Assembly (NCBI GenBank): GCA_947650365.1
Contig: OX393551.1
Coordinates: 61,001,173 to 61,065,172 of the forward strand
Direction of reading: 5' to 3'
Source: Chamaelirium japonicum
Lineage: Eukaryota; Streptophyta; Magnoliopsida; Liliales; Melanthiaceae
DNA: 64,000 bases
Shown: one piece after another, positions 23,953-34,793 of the stretch
How positions within the stretch are numbered: position 1 is the first letter of the stretch
Layout: each line of letters begins with the position of its first letter
Position numbers and translations under genes: made by a program
The notes under the pieces: generated by a model
What the model saw: the letters and a program-made list of their open reading frames with translations, nothing else
Told to the model about the DNA's origin: nothing
The model's database searches: none

Positions 23953-26792
23953 ATGGCATCTTCTGCTGCTGCTTCTGCTGCTGCTGCTTCCTCCCATGAG
24001 GAACCTCTCAACGTCGCCCCAATTTCGGTGCTTGAACCTGGCAGCAAAGAGGTTCCCTCAAGGGAGCCCGCCGTTGTCTGGTTTAATGACATCGGCGGGG
24101 CGCCGATCCCTGCTAGCTTATGCTCTGCGGCGAACATTCCTCAGGAGCTCGCCATCTTGCCCTTCCCGCACTCGAGGAGGCCGCTCTCCGGTACGGCGGT
24201 CTCCGTGGGGCAGATTTGGTCAGGGCTCCGGCTACCCCTGAACCACCTTGCCAGCGAGCTACTGGAACTGGCAGGCTTGTGCCCTGCCCAGCTTCCAGGA
24301 AACTCATGGGGGATCCTCTACGGGCTTTCTCGAATTGAGGAAGCCCTCAACGTGAGGATCCCCCTCTCCTACCTCCTGAAGAAGTGATTCCTCAAGCCAG
24401 GGACCACCTTCATTGAGGCGGGCTGCGGCCAGTTTTATCTCACTGGTCGCACCGGCGAGGTACTTCCGTTCACCGCCGTTGAGAACAAGGACTGGTACTG
24501 GAAACAGTATCCGTTCGTGGTCGACGGCGACTGGCGAGGTCCTCAAGCCGGCGTCCCCTCTCATCCCGGCAGACCGCCTCTCCCTGTCTTCAAGGAGATC
24601 GCGGAATACCGGCCCACGGGTAAGAAGTGCATCGCCGCAGCCCGCGAAAAATCGCTCGATGAGGCGATTCTGGACTTCCTCGGGGGTCGAACCCTCGAGA
24701 AGGTCCTCCCGCCGGACTTTGCCTTTCTCTGGAAGGATCTACGGACCGGAGCCATCACCACCCGGTAGAAGGTGATGCGGAAGAAGGTTGCGGTCTCCCG
24801 GCCTGCTGCCGTGACCTCCGCTGCGGGGACCTCGGCGAAGAAGGGGAAGAAGCGGGCTTCCCCCATCCAGGTCGCCGACAAAGACACCCTCGAGATGCTC
24901 CACGAGGAGGATGTCGCGCCACCGCCGCCACCAGCCCGCGAAGCGGCCACAGGTCAGGCGACCTCTCTTTCTCTCATTTCTCTGAGGGTCCCAGTCCCAG
25001 AGCCTCAGCGTCGTCGCATTTCCTTCGTCGAGCCCGAGGATCCGCGCGTCGAGCTTCTTCTCAGCATGGCGGAACTGGAGTCCCCAATGGCTGAAGTGCT
25101 GATGCACGGATTCCCGGGCGACCTGACTAAAACTCTCTTTGTTGCGGTGATGAACCCAGAGGAGGGCGCTCCACGGAAGAAGTCGAAGAAGAAAAGGACT
25201 CCTCCAGCCCGCCCGTCGGGAGAGGACACCATTGTTCGGGAGGCTCGTGAAGCCTTCCAACGAATCGTTGAGGAGCGGAGGAAGGCCGCCCTTGCGGAGG
25301 CGGGCTTGGGATCAGCCGATGATCTCAGCACGACCTCCAGCTCCGACGACGAGCGGGCTGCGGAAGATGAGCCCGCGACTGCAACTGCGGGGCCTTCCCC
25401 GCCCTTCGAGGGACCGGCTCCGGCGGGCTCAAGCCTTCCGCCTGCTCTGAGCGCGACACCAACACCGGCCGCGCCCGCTCCCAGCACGCCCGTGCCTGCG
25501 CCTGCGCCCTCTGCTGCCAGCGCGCCTGCGCCCGAGCCCGCGCCTGCGCCTACACCCGAGTCCGTGCCCGAGCCCGCGTCTGCGCCTGCGCCCGAGCCCA
25601 TCTCCGAGCCCGCGCCTGCTCCTGCACACGCGCCCGAGCCCGCTCCTGTCAGCACGCCTGTGCCCGATCCCTTGCTCGCGCCTGCGCCTGTCCTTAGCAC
25701 GCCCGCGCCCGAGCCCGCGCCTGCGCATGTTTTTAGTGTGCCCGCGCCCGGGCCCGCGCCTGCCATTCTCGAGGTTCCTCCTATCCCGGAGCTGGGCGGG
25801 TTGGTCTACTGGTCTCCAGACCTGGGGACCATCCTGGACGATCTTCCGAGCTCCAGCTCGGAAGCATCAGACCCGGGTGTGCTCGAAGAAGGGCAGATCG
25901 CCACGCCATCTTTGGCCGCTGAAGAGGGTCCCAGCGCCCAAGGGGTTGAGGCCGCTCCGATCGTGGCCCCCGCGGTGCTTGAGCCCGCTGATGCTGCCTC
26001 CACCTCGCCTCCTCCGGCCGCTCCGATCGAGGGAAACCAGGCGGGCTCCTCCTCAGGTGGCCTTGAGTGCCCCCCCTACTATACGCGGGATATCTTGGGG
26101 CGCAACATTTTCGCCCGGACTCCCTACATCGTCCTTATCAACCGGCTCGTCGAGGTAAGATTTTACTTCTGTGCTCCCTTGGCTTACATCCCTTTCCTGT
26201 TCCAATTTTCTTCTAACTCCACCGTTTTACTTTGCCATAGGTGGAGCGGGTCAGTCGGGCTCTCACCGATGAGGTCGCTGGCGTGGCGGGGGATACTATC
26301 ACCCTCTACGATGAGACTCTCCATAGCTCGGAGAGGAGAGTAGACGAGCATATCCATCAGCTTCATCAGGCGGACCGATCCGGCGAGTTCCAAGCTGAGG
26401 TGGACCGGCTGCGCCAGCAGGCCGCCTCTGTTGATACAGAGGTTGTCCAGCTGCGCCAGCGGGCTGCCACTCTCACCATGGGGCTAGCCTCGGTCAAAGA
26501 CGCTCACGCCCGCGCCCTCACGGACCTACAAGAGGCGACCAAGGCCAAAGAGGCCGCCCAGAAGGAGATCCTCGAGCTCCGCAGCCAGGTGGCGGCCTCC
26601 CGGGATAAGATCGCGGCGTTGAAGGAGGCACATCTTCGCGACCTCAACTCCCAGCGAGAGCGCCTCCAGTCGCAGCTGGGCGAGCTTCTCAAGAAGGGCG
26701 CGCTTGACGCTATCGAGAAGTACAAGGCCAAAAGGTCGAAGAAGAGGAAGCGCGGCGGCGACGACGAGGGCGCTGGCGCGGGCCCAGCTTAG
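23953..26792 (+). CDS. Antisense gene of element B (putative gypsy-type transposon protein, PF04195-like)
   Basis: The chosen start is the ATG at 23953 (context CTTATGGCATC), because the upstream in-frame sequence contains the TATA box and leader. The N-terminus is Ala/Ser-rich. It is followed by a region (SGLRLPLNHLASELLELAG ... LPGNSWGILYGLSRI) that resembles the plant 'putative gypsy type transposon' family by pattern. Then come Lys-rich and acidic patches, a long Pro/Ala/Glu repeat (about 25440-25770) and a C-terminal coiled coil ending in a basic KRSKKRKRGG tail. An intron with GT-AG ends is apparent at about 26155-26240. This copy looks broken in about two places. Layout parallels the antisense gene of element A. 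Function is unknown; a nuclear, oligomerising protein is only a guess from the basic tail and coiled coil. Confidence 0.7.
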
Positions 26793-27693
26793 GCTGCATC
26801 TCTGTAATCTTTTTGTAATCTTTAACCAATGAATGAAATGAAACTTTTTGAGTCCGCCTGTTTCTTTCTTTCTCTGTCTCGTTCATGAGTCCGCTTTTGG
26901 GGTTTCGTAGCGATCTCGAGAGTGATACCCCGGGCGAGGTAGCTAATTCGATTCAACCTTTTTATTTTAAAGTATATGCAAACAAAAAACTCGGTATGCT
27001 CGCAAAGACGCAATTAGTCTCTGAGCCCGGAAAACGATAAGCAAACCAAACGATTTCAGAAACTTCCCTACACTCAGAGACTTAAACCATTTTTTATTTT
27101 TTTTAAAGGAAACTAATAAGTGCTAGCTGCCCCCTGCCCGGTTAATTTCTCTCGATGATCCTGCTCGGCGGGCTCGCCCTTCGAGGGGTATGCCAACGCC
27201 AGGATGCTTCCGTTCATGGCAGGTGAACGCGAAGGATCCTGGTTAGGCTTAGAGTCCATTTGGCAGCAGACTTCCCCGGAAAGCTCAAGGTCGCCCACTG
27301 GCTGCCTCTGAGGATCCCGGTCTTGCTTTGAGTCCGCACAACGGCGGACTGCCCCGGGAAGCTCAAGGTCGCCCACTGGCTGCCTCTTAGGATCCCGGTC
27401 TTGCTTTAAGTCCGCACAACGGCGGACTACCCCGGGAAGTTCAAGGTCGCCCACTGGCTGCCTCTGAGGATCTCGGTCTTGCTTTAAGTCCGCACAACGG
27501 CGGACTGCCCCGGGAAGCTCAAGGTCGCCCACTGGCTGCCTCTGAGGATCCCGGTCTTGCTTTAAGTCCGCACAACGGCGGACTGCCTTGTAGATCAAGC
27601 GAGCTCTTGTAATGCCAAGCTTCCGAGTTAGATTCTTTGTTGAAACCTCTATCGTTCATTCATAACTTCAGAAGATAATTTACAAAAATTTCC
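26793..27693. other. Non-coding spacer between antisense gene and integrase of element B
   Basis: Follows the antisense stop. A T-rich stretch with AATGAATGAAATG near 26827 could be its polyadenylation region. AT-rich sequence continues to about 27120, then a tandem repeat (listed separately) and a short run up to the end of integrase. This is the 3' untranslated region on the pol strand. No other gene is visible. Confidence 0.7.
27218..27590. repeat. 78-bp tandem repeat in the 3' untranslated region of element B
   Basis: Copies marked by CACTGGCTGCCTCTGAGGAT start at 27296, 27374, 27452 and 27530, exactly 78 bp apart, preceded by one diverged copy. The unit also carries GTCCGCACAACGGCGGACT, which contains a short inverted repeat (GTCCGC/GCGGAC). 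Since 78 is a multiple of three, a repetitive open frame appears on the minus strand, but it has no start context or domain. It occupies the same place as the element A repeat, with unrelated sequence. Confidence 0.92.
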
Positions 27694-27699
27694 TTAAGC

Positions 27700-28760
27700 A
27701 TAAAACTTGCGAAGGTGCAGAGCGTTCCAAGGTCGCTCTAACAGGTCGCCTCCAGCGGTCATCAACCGGTAAGCCCCCGAGCTTCCTGCTTCGTGTACTA
27801 TGTAGGGGCCTTCCCAGTTCGCCGCGAGCTTTCCTGCATTAGGCTCTTGTGTGTTTGCGAACACCTTTCTCATCACCAGATCGCCGGCCTTGAATGCCCG
27901 ATGGCGGACTCTCTTGTCGTAGGCGCGCTTCATTTCCTGTCTATATCCGGCGAGGTGTAAATTGGCACGCTCTCGCTTTTCTTTGAGCTGATCAATGGAG
28001 TCGGCGAGCAGAGCGTCATTATCGACCTCATCTGCAGCGAGCTTTCTTTCGGTCGGCAGCTCGGTTTCGATGAGTAGTACCGCTTCACATCCGTAAGTTA
28101 GGCTGAAGGGTGATTCGTTGGTCGAGCGACATGGAGTGGTACGATAGGCCCATAGCACGCCGTCAAGCTCCTGCTCCCACAGTCCTTTCTTTTCTTCCAA
28201 CCTTTTCTTGAGGTTGTCTAGGATTACACGGTTCGTAGCTTCAGCCTGCCCGTTGCTTTGAGGGTACCTTGGGGACGAGAACCTTAGGTCGACCCCATAT
28301 TCAACACAAAAGCTTCTGATCAAGCGATTGTCGAATTGGCGACCATTGTCAGTGATTAGTACTCGGGGCAGCCCAAAGCGGCAGAAGATATTCTTCCAAA
28401 GGAAGTCCTTTACTTGCTTCTCACCAATTTTAGCTAGCGGGACCGCTTCCACCCATTTGGTGAAGTAGTCCGTAGCTACTAAGATGAATTTCTTCTGGCG
28501 GGCTGACACGGGGAAAGGTCCCACAATGTCCAACCCCCATTGCTGGAAAGGCCAAGGGCTCGCCAGAGGATGTAGTTCTTCTGCGGGCATATGATTCGTC
28601 GTGGCGTGCTTCTGGCATTGGATGCACCTCTGGGCGACCTTCAAAGCGTCTTGCTCCAGAGTGGGCCACCAGTACCCTTGCCTTCGTACTTTCACAGCTA
28701 GAGATCGCCCACCAGCGTGGTTTCCCAGCTCGCCAGAGTGGATGCAATCCAGTGCTTTTT
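27700..28760 (-). pseudogene. Element B integrase region
   Basis: HHCC zinc-binding domain (CIHSGELGNH ... CIQCQKH) followed by WGLDIVGPFP and the DD35E core: Asp in LVATDYFTKW (near 28470), Asp in LITDNGRQFD and Glu in NGQAEATNR (near 28242). The core continues with WAYRTTPCRSTNESPF, and a C-terminal GKLAANWEGPYIVHE block follows. No chromodomain is visible. Closely similar in layout to the element A integrase but clearly a different family. Part of a broken element. Confidence 0.93.
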
Positions 28761-29037
28761 CGGTCTCCGGGCTCTCGATGCAACGAAGATTCGGCCCGCA
28801 AAAAGATCTTCGAAAAAGGCGATCCCAGCGAATGAGATAGCGACCAGCGCATTTCTCCACTCGCCGGGCTTCCTCTCTTCCTTCTGGAAGCTCGCCCTTC
28901 TGAAGAAAATGAAGAATGGGAGCGGTCCATCCGCCGGACGATACGTCGGCAGAAACTTGGTTAACAGCGGGCTCCATCATTTGGAGCCGAGACTAATTTT
29001 GGACCTCGATTAGAATCTGGCGAGCTTCTGATGTTCC

Positions 29038-29418
29038 CAGCAAGGAGGCGGTGTTTGCCAAGGCTTCAGCTCGCCTATTATCGGCTCGCGGAATTTGCTC
29101 GAAAGAGATCTCTTCGAACTCCGCGGCCTTGCCTTTCACTAGATCTACGTAGCTCGCCATTCGTGCATCCCGGGAGGCGTACTCCCCATTGATTTGGCAA
29201 ATAATTAGCTGGGAATCACTAAAGACTTTCAAGCGTTTGGCGCCTACCTCTTGAGCGAGCTCTAAACCAGCCAGCAGTGCCTCGTACTCCACCTCGTTGT
29301 TGGTAGCAGCGAAAACCAGCCGGACTGATTTCTCCAAAAGTACCGACTGGGCGATCAGTGCGACCCCGATCCCAGCCCCCAAAGCGTTGGAGGATCCATC
29401 AACGAATAATTCCCAGCC
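29038..29418 (-). pseudogene. Element B archaeal-type RNase H (second RNase H)
   Basis: Blocks WELFVDGSSNALGAGIGV, NNEVEYEALLAGLELA, VFSDSQLIICQINGEY and PRADNRRAEALANTAS identify a second type I RNase H between the gypsy RNase H and integrase. Together with element A this places both in the Tat lineage. Confidence 0.9.
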
Positions 29419-29562
29419 CGCCACCTCAGAACGCTTAGCTTTAGGAAGCTCGCCTTGGTTGTCCAAGAACCTCGCCTTCCCAGGGTGCGCCTCAGTTGGC
29501 TCATCCTCCTGGTACTGGATTGGCTCTTCTATGGGGAAGTCCGCCAAGAAATCGGCGAGAGC

Positions 29563-30720
29563 CTGCCCTTTGATAGCAACTCGAGGGACATACTCCAAAC
29601 GATAGGCAGCGAGCTCGGCCGACCATCGATACAACCTGCTGGCTATCGAAGGCCTGGAGAGCGCGCTCTTCAGTGGGTGCTCTGTGATGACTTTGACGGC
29701 GTGCGCCGAGAAGTAGGGGTGAAGTTTCCTCGCGGTAAGGACCAAGGCCAATGCGACCTTCTCGATTGGTCGATACCGGAGCTCGGCGGGAAGCATCGTG
29801 TGGCTCACAAAGTAGACTGGCCGCTCTACCTTGGCTTCTTCCACTACAAGGACCCCGCTTACTGCACTCTCCGTGACCGTGAGGTATACGCCAAGCTCGG
29901 CGCCATCTTTTGGTGCTGCTAGGATCGGCGGGCTCACCAGATAGTCCTTTATCTTCTGAAAGGCGCGGTCGCATTTTTCATCCCAACAAATGCTCGCTCT
30001 TTTTCGCAGCAGCTCGAAAAGAGGTCGGCAATTATCTGAGGATTTGGATATAAACCGATTGAGCGCGGCGATTCGCCCGCTCAATCTCTGGACTTCCTGC
30101 CGGGTTCTTGGAGCGGGCATTTCGACAAGTGCTCGGATTTGCCCAGGGTCGGCCTCGATCCCCCTGTGGGTGACCAGGTACCCGAGGAATTTTCCCGAAG
30201 TCACCCCGAATGCGCACTTCGCCGGGTTCAGCCTCATTCGGTACTTTCTTAATATTTCGAAGGTTTCGCGGAGGTCGGCGACATGCCCTCCTCGCTCTCG
30301 ACTCTTTACCAGAAGGTCGTCAACATAAACCTCGACATTTCTGCCGATCTGATTTTTAAACATCTGAGTGACTAACCTTTGGTATGTCGCTCCAGCGTTC
30401 TTAAGTCCGAAAGGCATCACTCGATAGCAGTATAGCTTCTGGTAGGCCGCTCCAGAGTAGAAAGCGGTCTTCTCCTGATCTTCGGGGTGGAAGGGTATCT
30501 GGTTATACCCTGAGTATCCATCCATGAAAGATAGAGCCCGGAACCCGACAGCTGCGTCGACCAGTGCGCCTATCCGAGGAAGAGGAAAACCGTCCTTCGG
30601 GCATGCCTTATTGAGGTCGGAGAAGTCAATGCACACTCTGACCGCTCCGCTCTTCTTGGGCACCGCCACGATATTGGAGATCCACTCAGGGAAGTGCGCC
30701 TCGTGTATAAAGCCAGCTCG
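29563..30720 (-). pseudogene. Element B reverse transcriptase and first RNase H region
   Basis: In order: WISNIVAVPKKSGAVRVCID, ACPKDGFPLPRI, SFMDGYSGYNQIPFH, VMPFGLKNAGATYQRLV, the catalytic VEVYVDDLLVKS (about 30316-30327), KCAFGVTSGKFLGYLVTHRG, then the gypsy RNase H with LTVTESAVSGVLV and RPVYFVSHTMLPAELRY. The reading frame is long and open through this part. The SGYNQIP and YVDD blocks are those of plant Ty3/gypsy polymerases. Fossil element. Confidence 0.93.
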
Positions 30721-31249
30721 CTCTAGCTTCTCTATTTCTGCTGCCACTGCGATGGATTTCGCAGCAGGTATGTGCCGAGCTTTCTGCTTGACCGGCGGGG
30801 ACTCCTTCACGGTGTGCAGACGATGATAGGCGACCTCTGGGTCAATCCCTGGCATGTCCGTGAAGCTCCAAGCGAATACGTCGCGGTATTCCCCGAGCAA
30901 GTTGGTTAGGATTAGGACCTCGCCCTCGGTTAACGAGGTCCCGAGACTAACAATTCTCGGCCCTTCTTTGCCGCCAATATCGATCTCTTGAAGTGGTTCG
31001 GCGATCGGAAAACTTTCTCTCTTGGGGGTTGTTAGGCGACCTTCCTCCAACTTAAGATCCACACCGCTCCCACCCGAGGATGGAGTAGGGGACTTAGGCG
31101 AGGAGGCCCCCAACGGGCTCCCCAGGAGCTCGCTCATACTGGGCGGTAATTGCTAGGAGGGTGCGGGCCTCTTGGCCTCGGCGACCTCCATGTCCATGAG
31201 GTGAGGGACATCCTGCTCACATCTGGTTGCGGTTACTTGATCTCCCCTA

Positions 31250-31620
31250 ATAACTACGACCCTGCTCGTAGTTGGGAATTTGAGGGCCTGATGGTTGGGT
31301 GAAGATACCGCCTTCATCTGCCTTAGCCAAGGCCGCCCAAGGATGGCATTAAAGGCGGAATTCCCGTCCACTACCGCGAAGCGGACTTGACGAGCCTCCG
31401 AGCCCGCGGTCACGGTAAGGGTTATCTCTCCTGCCACTTTGGCAATCTCACCGGTGAATCCACTGAGGGAGCTCGCCGAGGGAGACAGGTCGGCAAGTCT
31501 CAACCCCATTCACAGGTAGGCCGACAGAAAGAGGATGTCAACGGCGCTCCCCGAATCAACCAGAGCTCGCCTTACCTCGATGTTAGCCATCATCAGGCGT
31601 ATGACGAGGGGGTCATTGTG
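31250..31620 (-). pseudogene. Element B aspartic protease region
   Basis: The active-site block is RALVDSGSAVDILF (Asp near 31557); the second-half block is FAVVDGNSAFNAILGRPWL. DSG in place of DTG is common in plant gypsy proteases. It lies between the gag knuckle and the polymerase. Fossil element. Confidence 0.87.
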
Positions 31621-31979
31621 GGGCGTAACGACCCCAGACATATCCTCTTCCGAAAACCAGAGGAAATCGCGGGCTTCCACCCTTGGTGCTCGGAGTAAAG
31701 TAGGAGTTAGCGAGACGGAAAATACCTTCTGCGCCCGCTCCATCTCCCTAACTCGTCGGCGGGCTTCATTACTGGATCTCGGGCCGCTCAGCCGTCCGCT
31801 AATGGTGTGGCAGATCGCCGGTCCTCCCGGGGGAGGCAGAGGCAAGGCGGGCTCCGCGAGTCCTGGGCGATCTCCCTCCCGAGGGGCTCGTTTTGGAATC
31901 ACCTCGAACCTCCTCGGGGGCGAGATGAATTGGTTCAAGTGCCCCAAGGCGACCAAATCCTCCAGGTGGTTCTTCAGAG

Positions 31980-33654
31980 CCCGGCATCGGTTAGTGTGAT
32001 GCCCAGGGCTTCGATGAAAAGCGCACCGCCATGAGTTGTCGGTAGAGCCGGGCTCTCCGACCTGTAGGGGTGGCGGGTACTGGAAGAAAGGCTCATTCCG
32101 AATCTGATGGAAGATTTGTCCCGGCGAGTGGGTCAGCACGGTGAAGTCCCGCTCCCCAGGTCCCGGAGGCAGGCGCCAGTTCGCCGGCCTTCCAGCAACC
32201 GCCGCGGGGGCTTCAGCGGACTGTACTGCAGGAGCTGCAAGCTGTCCGGGCGAAGGTACCGTAAGTGGCACCTCCCTCCTCTCCACGGCCTTAACGACAA
32301 GAGGTCGCAGAATTAGAGGAGGTCGCTGCTCCACTGTTTTTCCCTTCCGATCTAGCACCACATCTTCGAGCTTGATGTGTTGCTGGACCAGGGCGAATAG
32401 TTCAACCATTGTGCGAGGGTCCTTGATCACTAAAGCGTCGTGAAGCTTGCCCCCCTCGGGGAGGGCGCTTCTGAAAGCACTCACCACGGTACGATCCTGG
32501 CCCGCCGCGTCTTCCAGAGCGAGGTAGGCGCTTCGGAATCGTATAGCGAAGCACCGGAGCGTTTCACGAGCTCCCATGGCTAAAGTAAACAGAGACTCGA
32601 TCCTCTTCGGGGGCTACCTATTGCAGCGATACAGCTCCAAGAATAGCCTAGAGAGAGTTGGAAAGTCGGGGATCACGCCGGACGGCAACTTGTGGAACCA
32701 ATTCAACGCCGATCCAGTCAGACTGCTCGGGAACGCTCGGTACAAGACGTGGTCCTGGTCCCGGAAAAATAGAAGCTTTCTGTAGGCCAAGAGGTGGTCA
32801 ACAGGATCTTGCGACCCGTCGAACAAAACAAACTTTGGGGGGGTCCAATGGTGTGGAAAACCCCCTTGGTGGACCTCGCTGGTGAAGGGCGAGCTTCCTC
32901 CGTGGGCGGCGAGATCCTCCAGTAAATCCACTAGCGCACTAGATCGCTGCCAGTGCCCGGGGAGAAATCCCGAAGGCGGCTGCGCAGGTCCTAGGCGGCC
33001 GTGTGCACTCACTCTAGGGAGGTTCAAATCCACCCCGCGGTGACCTTCGGGGGCCACCGATCGGCGGCCTCCTGGCTGCTCGCCCGTGGATCCCTTCAGT
33101 GTGGCTGTTGGTCTATGGGAGGCCGTCGCCTCTCGAGGTTCGGAAGGTATAGCCACCGCGGGCTCTTTCCCTCGTCGCCGATGGCGCGGGTCGCGATCCC
33201 TCTCTTGAGACCTTGCCTCCGACCCGTCAGAGTCGACGCTCTGGCTGCGGCGACGAGGGATGGTCGCGCGGGAGGTCGCGTGGTTGCTAGATCGCTGGGT
33301 TACAAGCTTCTGTAACCTTGTGAGTGGGGTCTCCTTCACTCCATGCACGGCCGTCCTCTCAACCGGGGGTTCCGGACGGGAAGGTCACCGTGCTGGTACG
33401 GTCGTGGGCAAACGCGACGAGACGGGAGGTCGCACGGGGGATGCGGGCCTCGATGGTCCCGATCGCCGGCTCGCCGTCGGGGACTGACGCAAGCGCGTCA
33501 ACTCCTCCATCATTGCCCGCTGGGTGGCCAACATCTCCAACAGGAGCTGGTCACTGAGCGGGACAAGGGGCTGGGGAGTCTCAGCGGGGGGTTCGCTGTG
33601 CACAGACCCCACACGGGTCCTCGTCCGCCTGTGTCCTCTTGTCGCCGGAGCCAT
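31980..33654 (-). pseudogene. Element B gag region
   Basis: The likely start is an ATG at 33654, about 90 bp inside the LTR. An N-terminal Arg-rich, low-complexity region precedes the gag core at about 32430-32856 (FVLFDGSQDPVDHLLAY, SALNWFHKLP, FAIRFRSAYLAL), then a proline-rich part and a knuckle (CAFHRSPGHHTNRC, about 31984-32025) with LKNHLEDLVALGHLNQFI. The order and motifs match element A, though the sequence is diverged. Fossil element. Confidence 0.87.
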
Positions 33655-33724
33655 CTTTAGGTTTACGAGAGCCGACGGCGTTCAACCGTGCGGTCGTGGG
33701 CGTTCTCGCAGGAACCAGTCGAAA

Positions 33725-33741
33725 TCCCACAGACGGTGCCA
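33725..33741 (-). promoter_or_regulatory. Primer-binding site of element B
   Basis: The minus strand reads TGGCACCGTCTGTGGGA directly inside the 5' LTR. It differs at one base from the element A site, so the two probably use the same or closely related tRNA primer. Confidence 0.8.
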
Positions 33742-33940
33742 AATGTTTGGGGGATTTTTCACTGATCCTTGTGAGCCACCTACAAGACAAAGAAAAGAGA
33801 ACGTGAGAACGGCTGGCTCCCTTAGGAGCGCAGACCCTCCGACGCTCAAGTCAGTCACGGGTGCACAACGGCGAGCTGTTGTATACCAAAGTGGTAGGGA
33901 AATGGGATTCGAACCTGTACTTTGGAGCCTGGGGGTGGGC

Positions 33941-33947
33941 ATTTATA
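33941..33947 (-). promoter_or_regulatory. TATA box in the right (5') LTR of element B
   Basis: The minus strand reads TATAAAT. This copy would drive the genomic transcript toward gag. The GAGCTC-rich repeats lie upstream of it. Confidence 0.65.
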
Positions 33948-34270
33948 GACATTGGCGGCCAATGGTGGCCCGGCACGTGGAGATTCTTCCAGGGCCTTCT
34001 AGATCCCCACGATCTGGCTCGCGTGGGTCTGACAGTCCTTGGTACTCGCGCCCTGACATTCTGTCGTCAAGCCTGCCAGGCGGTTTGAGTGGGGGAGAGC
34101 ATCTTTCTTGTCGCTGCCAGGTGGCTATTCTAGAATGTTCGAGTCTGGGCGGTCTCAGGGAGAATGCAAAGGTAAGCTCGCCCGGCACTGCTCCGCCCTT
34201 TCGTCCATATCTATCAAGAGTCGGACTTCACGAAAGCGACTTCTTCGATAAACAGGGGCTGGGCAAGCTT

Positions 34271-34517
34271 AGGCGAGCTCCTGAGCGAGCATGGGCGAGC
34301 TCCTGCGTGAGCTAGGCGAGCTCCTGGGCGAGCATGGGCGAGCTCCTGCGCGAGCCAGGCGAGCTCCTGGGCGAGCATGGGCGAGCTCCTGCGCGAGCTA
34401 GGTGAGCTCCCGCGCGAGCTAGGCGAGCTCCTGAGTGAGCATGGGCGAGCTCCTTCGCGAGCTAGGCGAGCTCCTGAGCGAGCATGGGCGAGCTCCTGCG
34501 CGAGCTAGGCGAGCTCC
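34271..34517. repeat. GAGCTC-rich tandem repeat in U3 of the right LTR of element B
   Basis: Same 21/22-bp alternating subunits as at 22740-22977, with 10 bp more than the left copy and a handful of substitutions. Confidence 0.9.
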
Positions 34518-34788
34518 GGAACAAGCTATTGGCCTTGTGCCTCTTCAGCCCAATGTGGATCTCGCTCCACCGTCAAGATGATTTTGTGAGCTGCACTCAG
34601 ATACAAGGTGTCCATCCAGCTCCCTGTGGGGGCGAGCTTCTTACGGGCTGAATGGGCGAGCTCCTTGCGAGCTGGGAAGGGGGCGCGCTCGGCTTCCGAG
34701 GGTTCCAACTTCTGGACGGGCTCCTTCGAGAACTCTCTCAGGTATTGCAGAGCTATCCAAGATATGTGGTTTTTGACTACCCCCAACA

Positions 34789-34793
34789 CGATC
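34789..34793. repeat. Right target-site duplication of element B
   Basis: CGATC directly follows the LTR and pairs with TGATC at 22208-22212. It equals the pentamer at the empty homologous site. Confidence 0.78.

Larger units (their letters stand above)
22213..34788 (-). mobile_element. Element B: Ty3/gypsy LTR retrotransposon, Tat lineage, structurally full length
   Basis: 12,576 bp bounded by two LTRs of 1,035 and 1,045 bp, a PPT, a PBS and 5-bp target duplications. Minus-strand order is gag, protease, reverse transcriptase, RNase H, archaeal-type RNase H, integrase, tandem-repeat spacer, and then an antisense gene on the plus strand next to the 3' LTR. By eye the LTRs differ by about 18 substitutions and one 10-bp indel (about 1.7%). 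With the commonly used grass rate of 1.3e-8 per site per year this would be well under one million years, but the host rate is unknown. The coding part is broken in roughly half a dozen places. It is inserted in a reverse satellite block. Confidence 0.95.
33744..34788 (-). repeat. 5' LTR of element B (right copy)
   Basis: TGTTTGGGGG to CCCCCAACA, matching the left LTR with about 18 substitutions and one 10-bp indel. Carries the same TATA box and tandem repeat. The outer end abuts CGATCCATTC, the start of a reverse satellite monomer. Confidence 0.95.

Noticed and set aside
24561-25766. Long minus-strand Gly/Ala/Ser-rich frames opposite the element B antisense gene
   Set aside because: Shadow of the GC-rich Pro/Ala/Glu repeat; composition only, no motif.
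27113-27598. 161-codon minus-strand frame with 26-residue repeats
   Set aside because: It comes from the 78-bp repeat in the element's 3' untranslated region. No domain, and its place is explained by the repeat.
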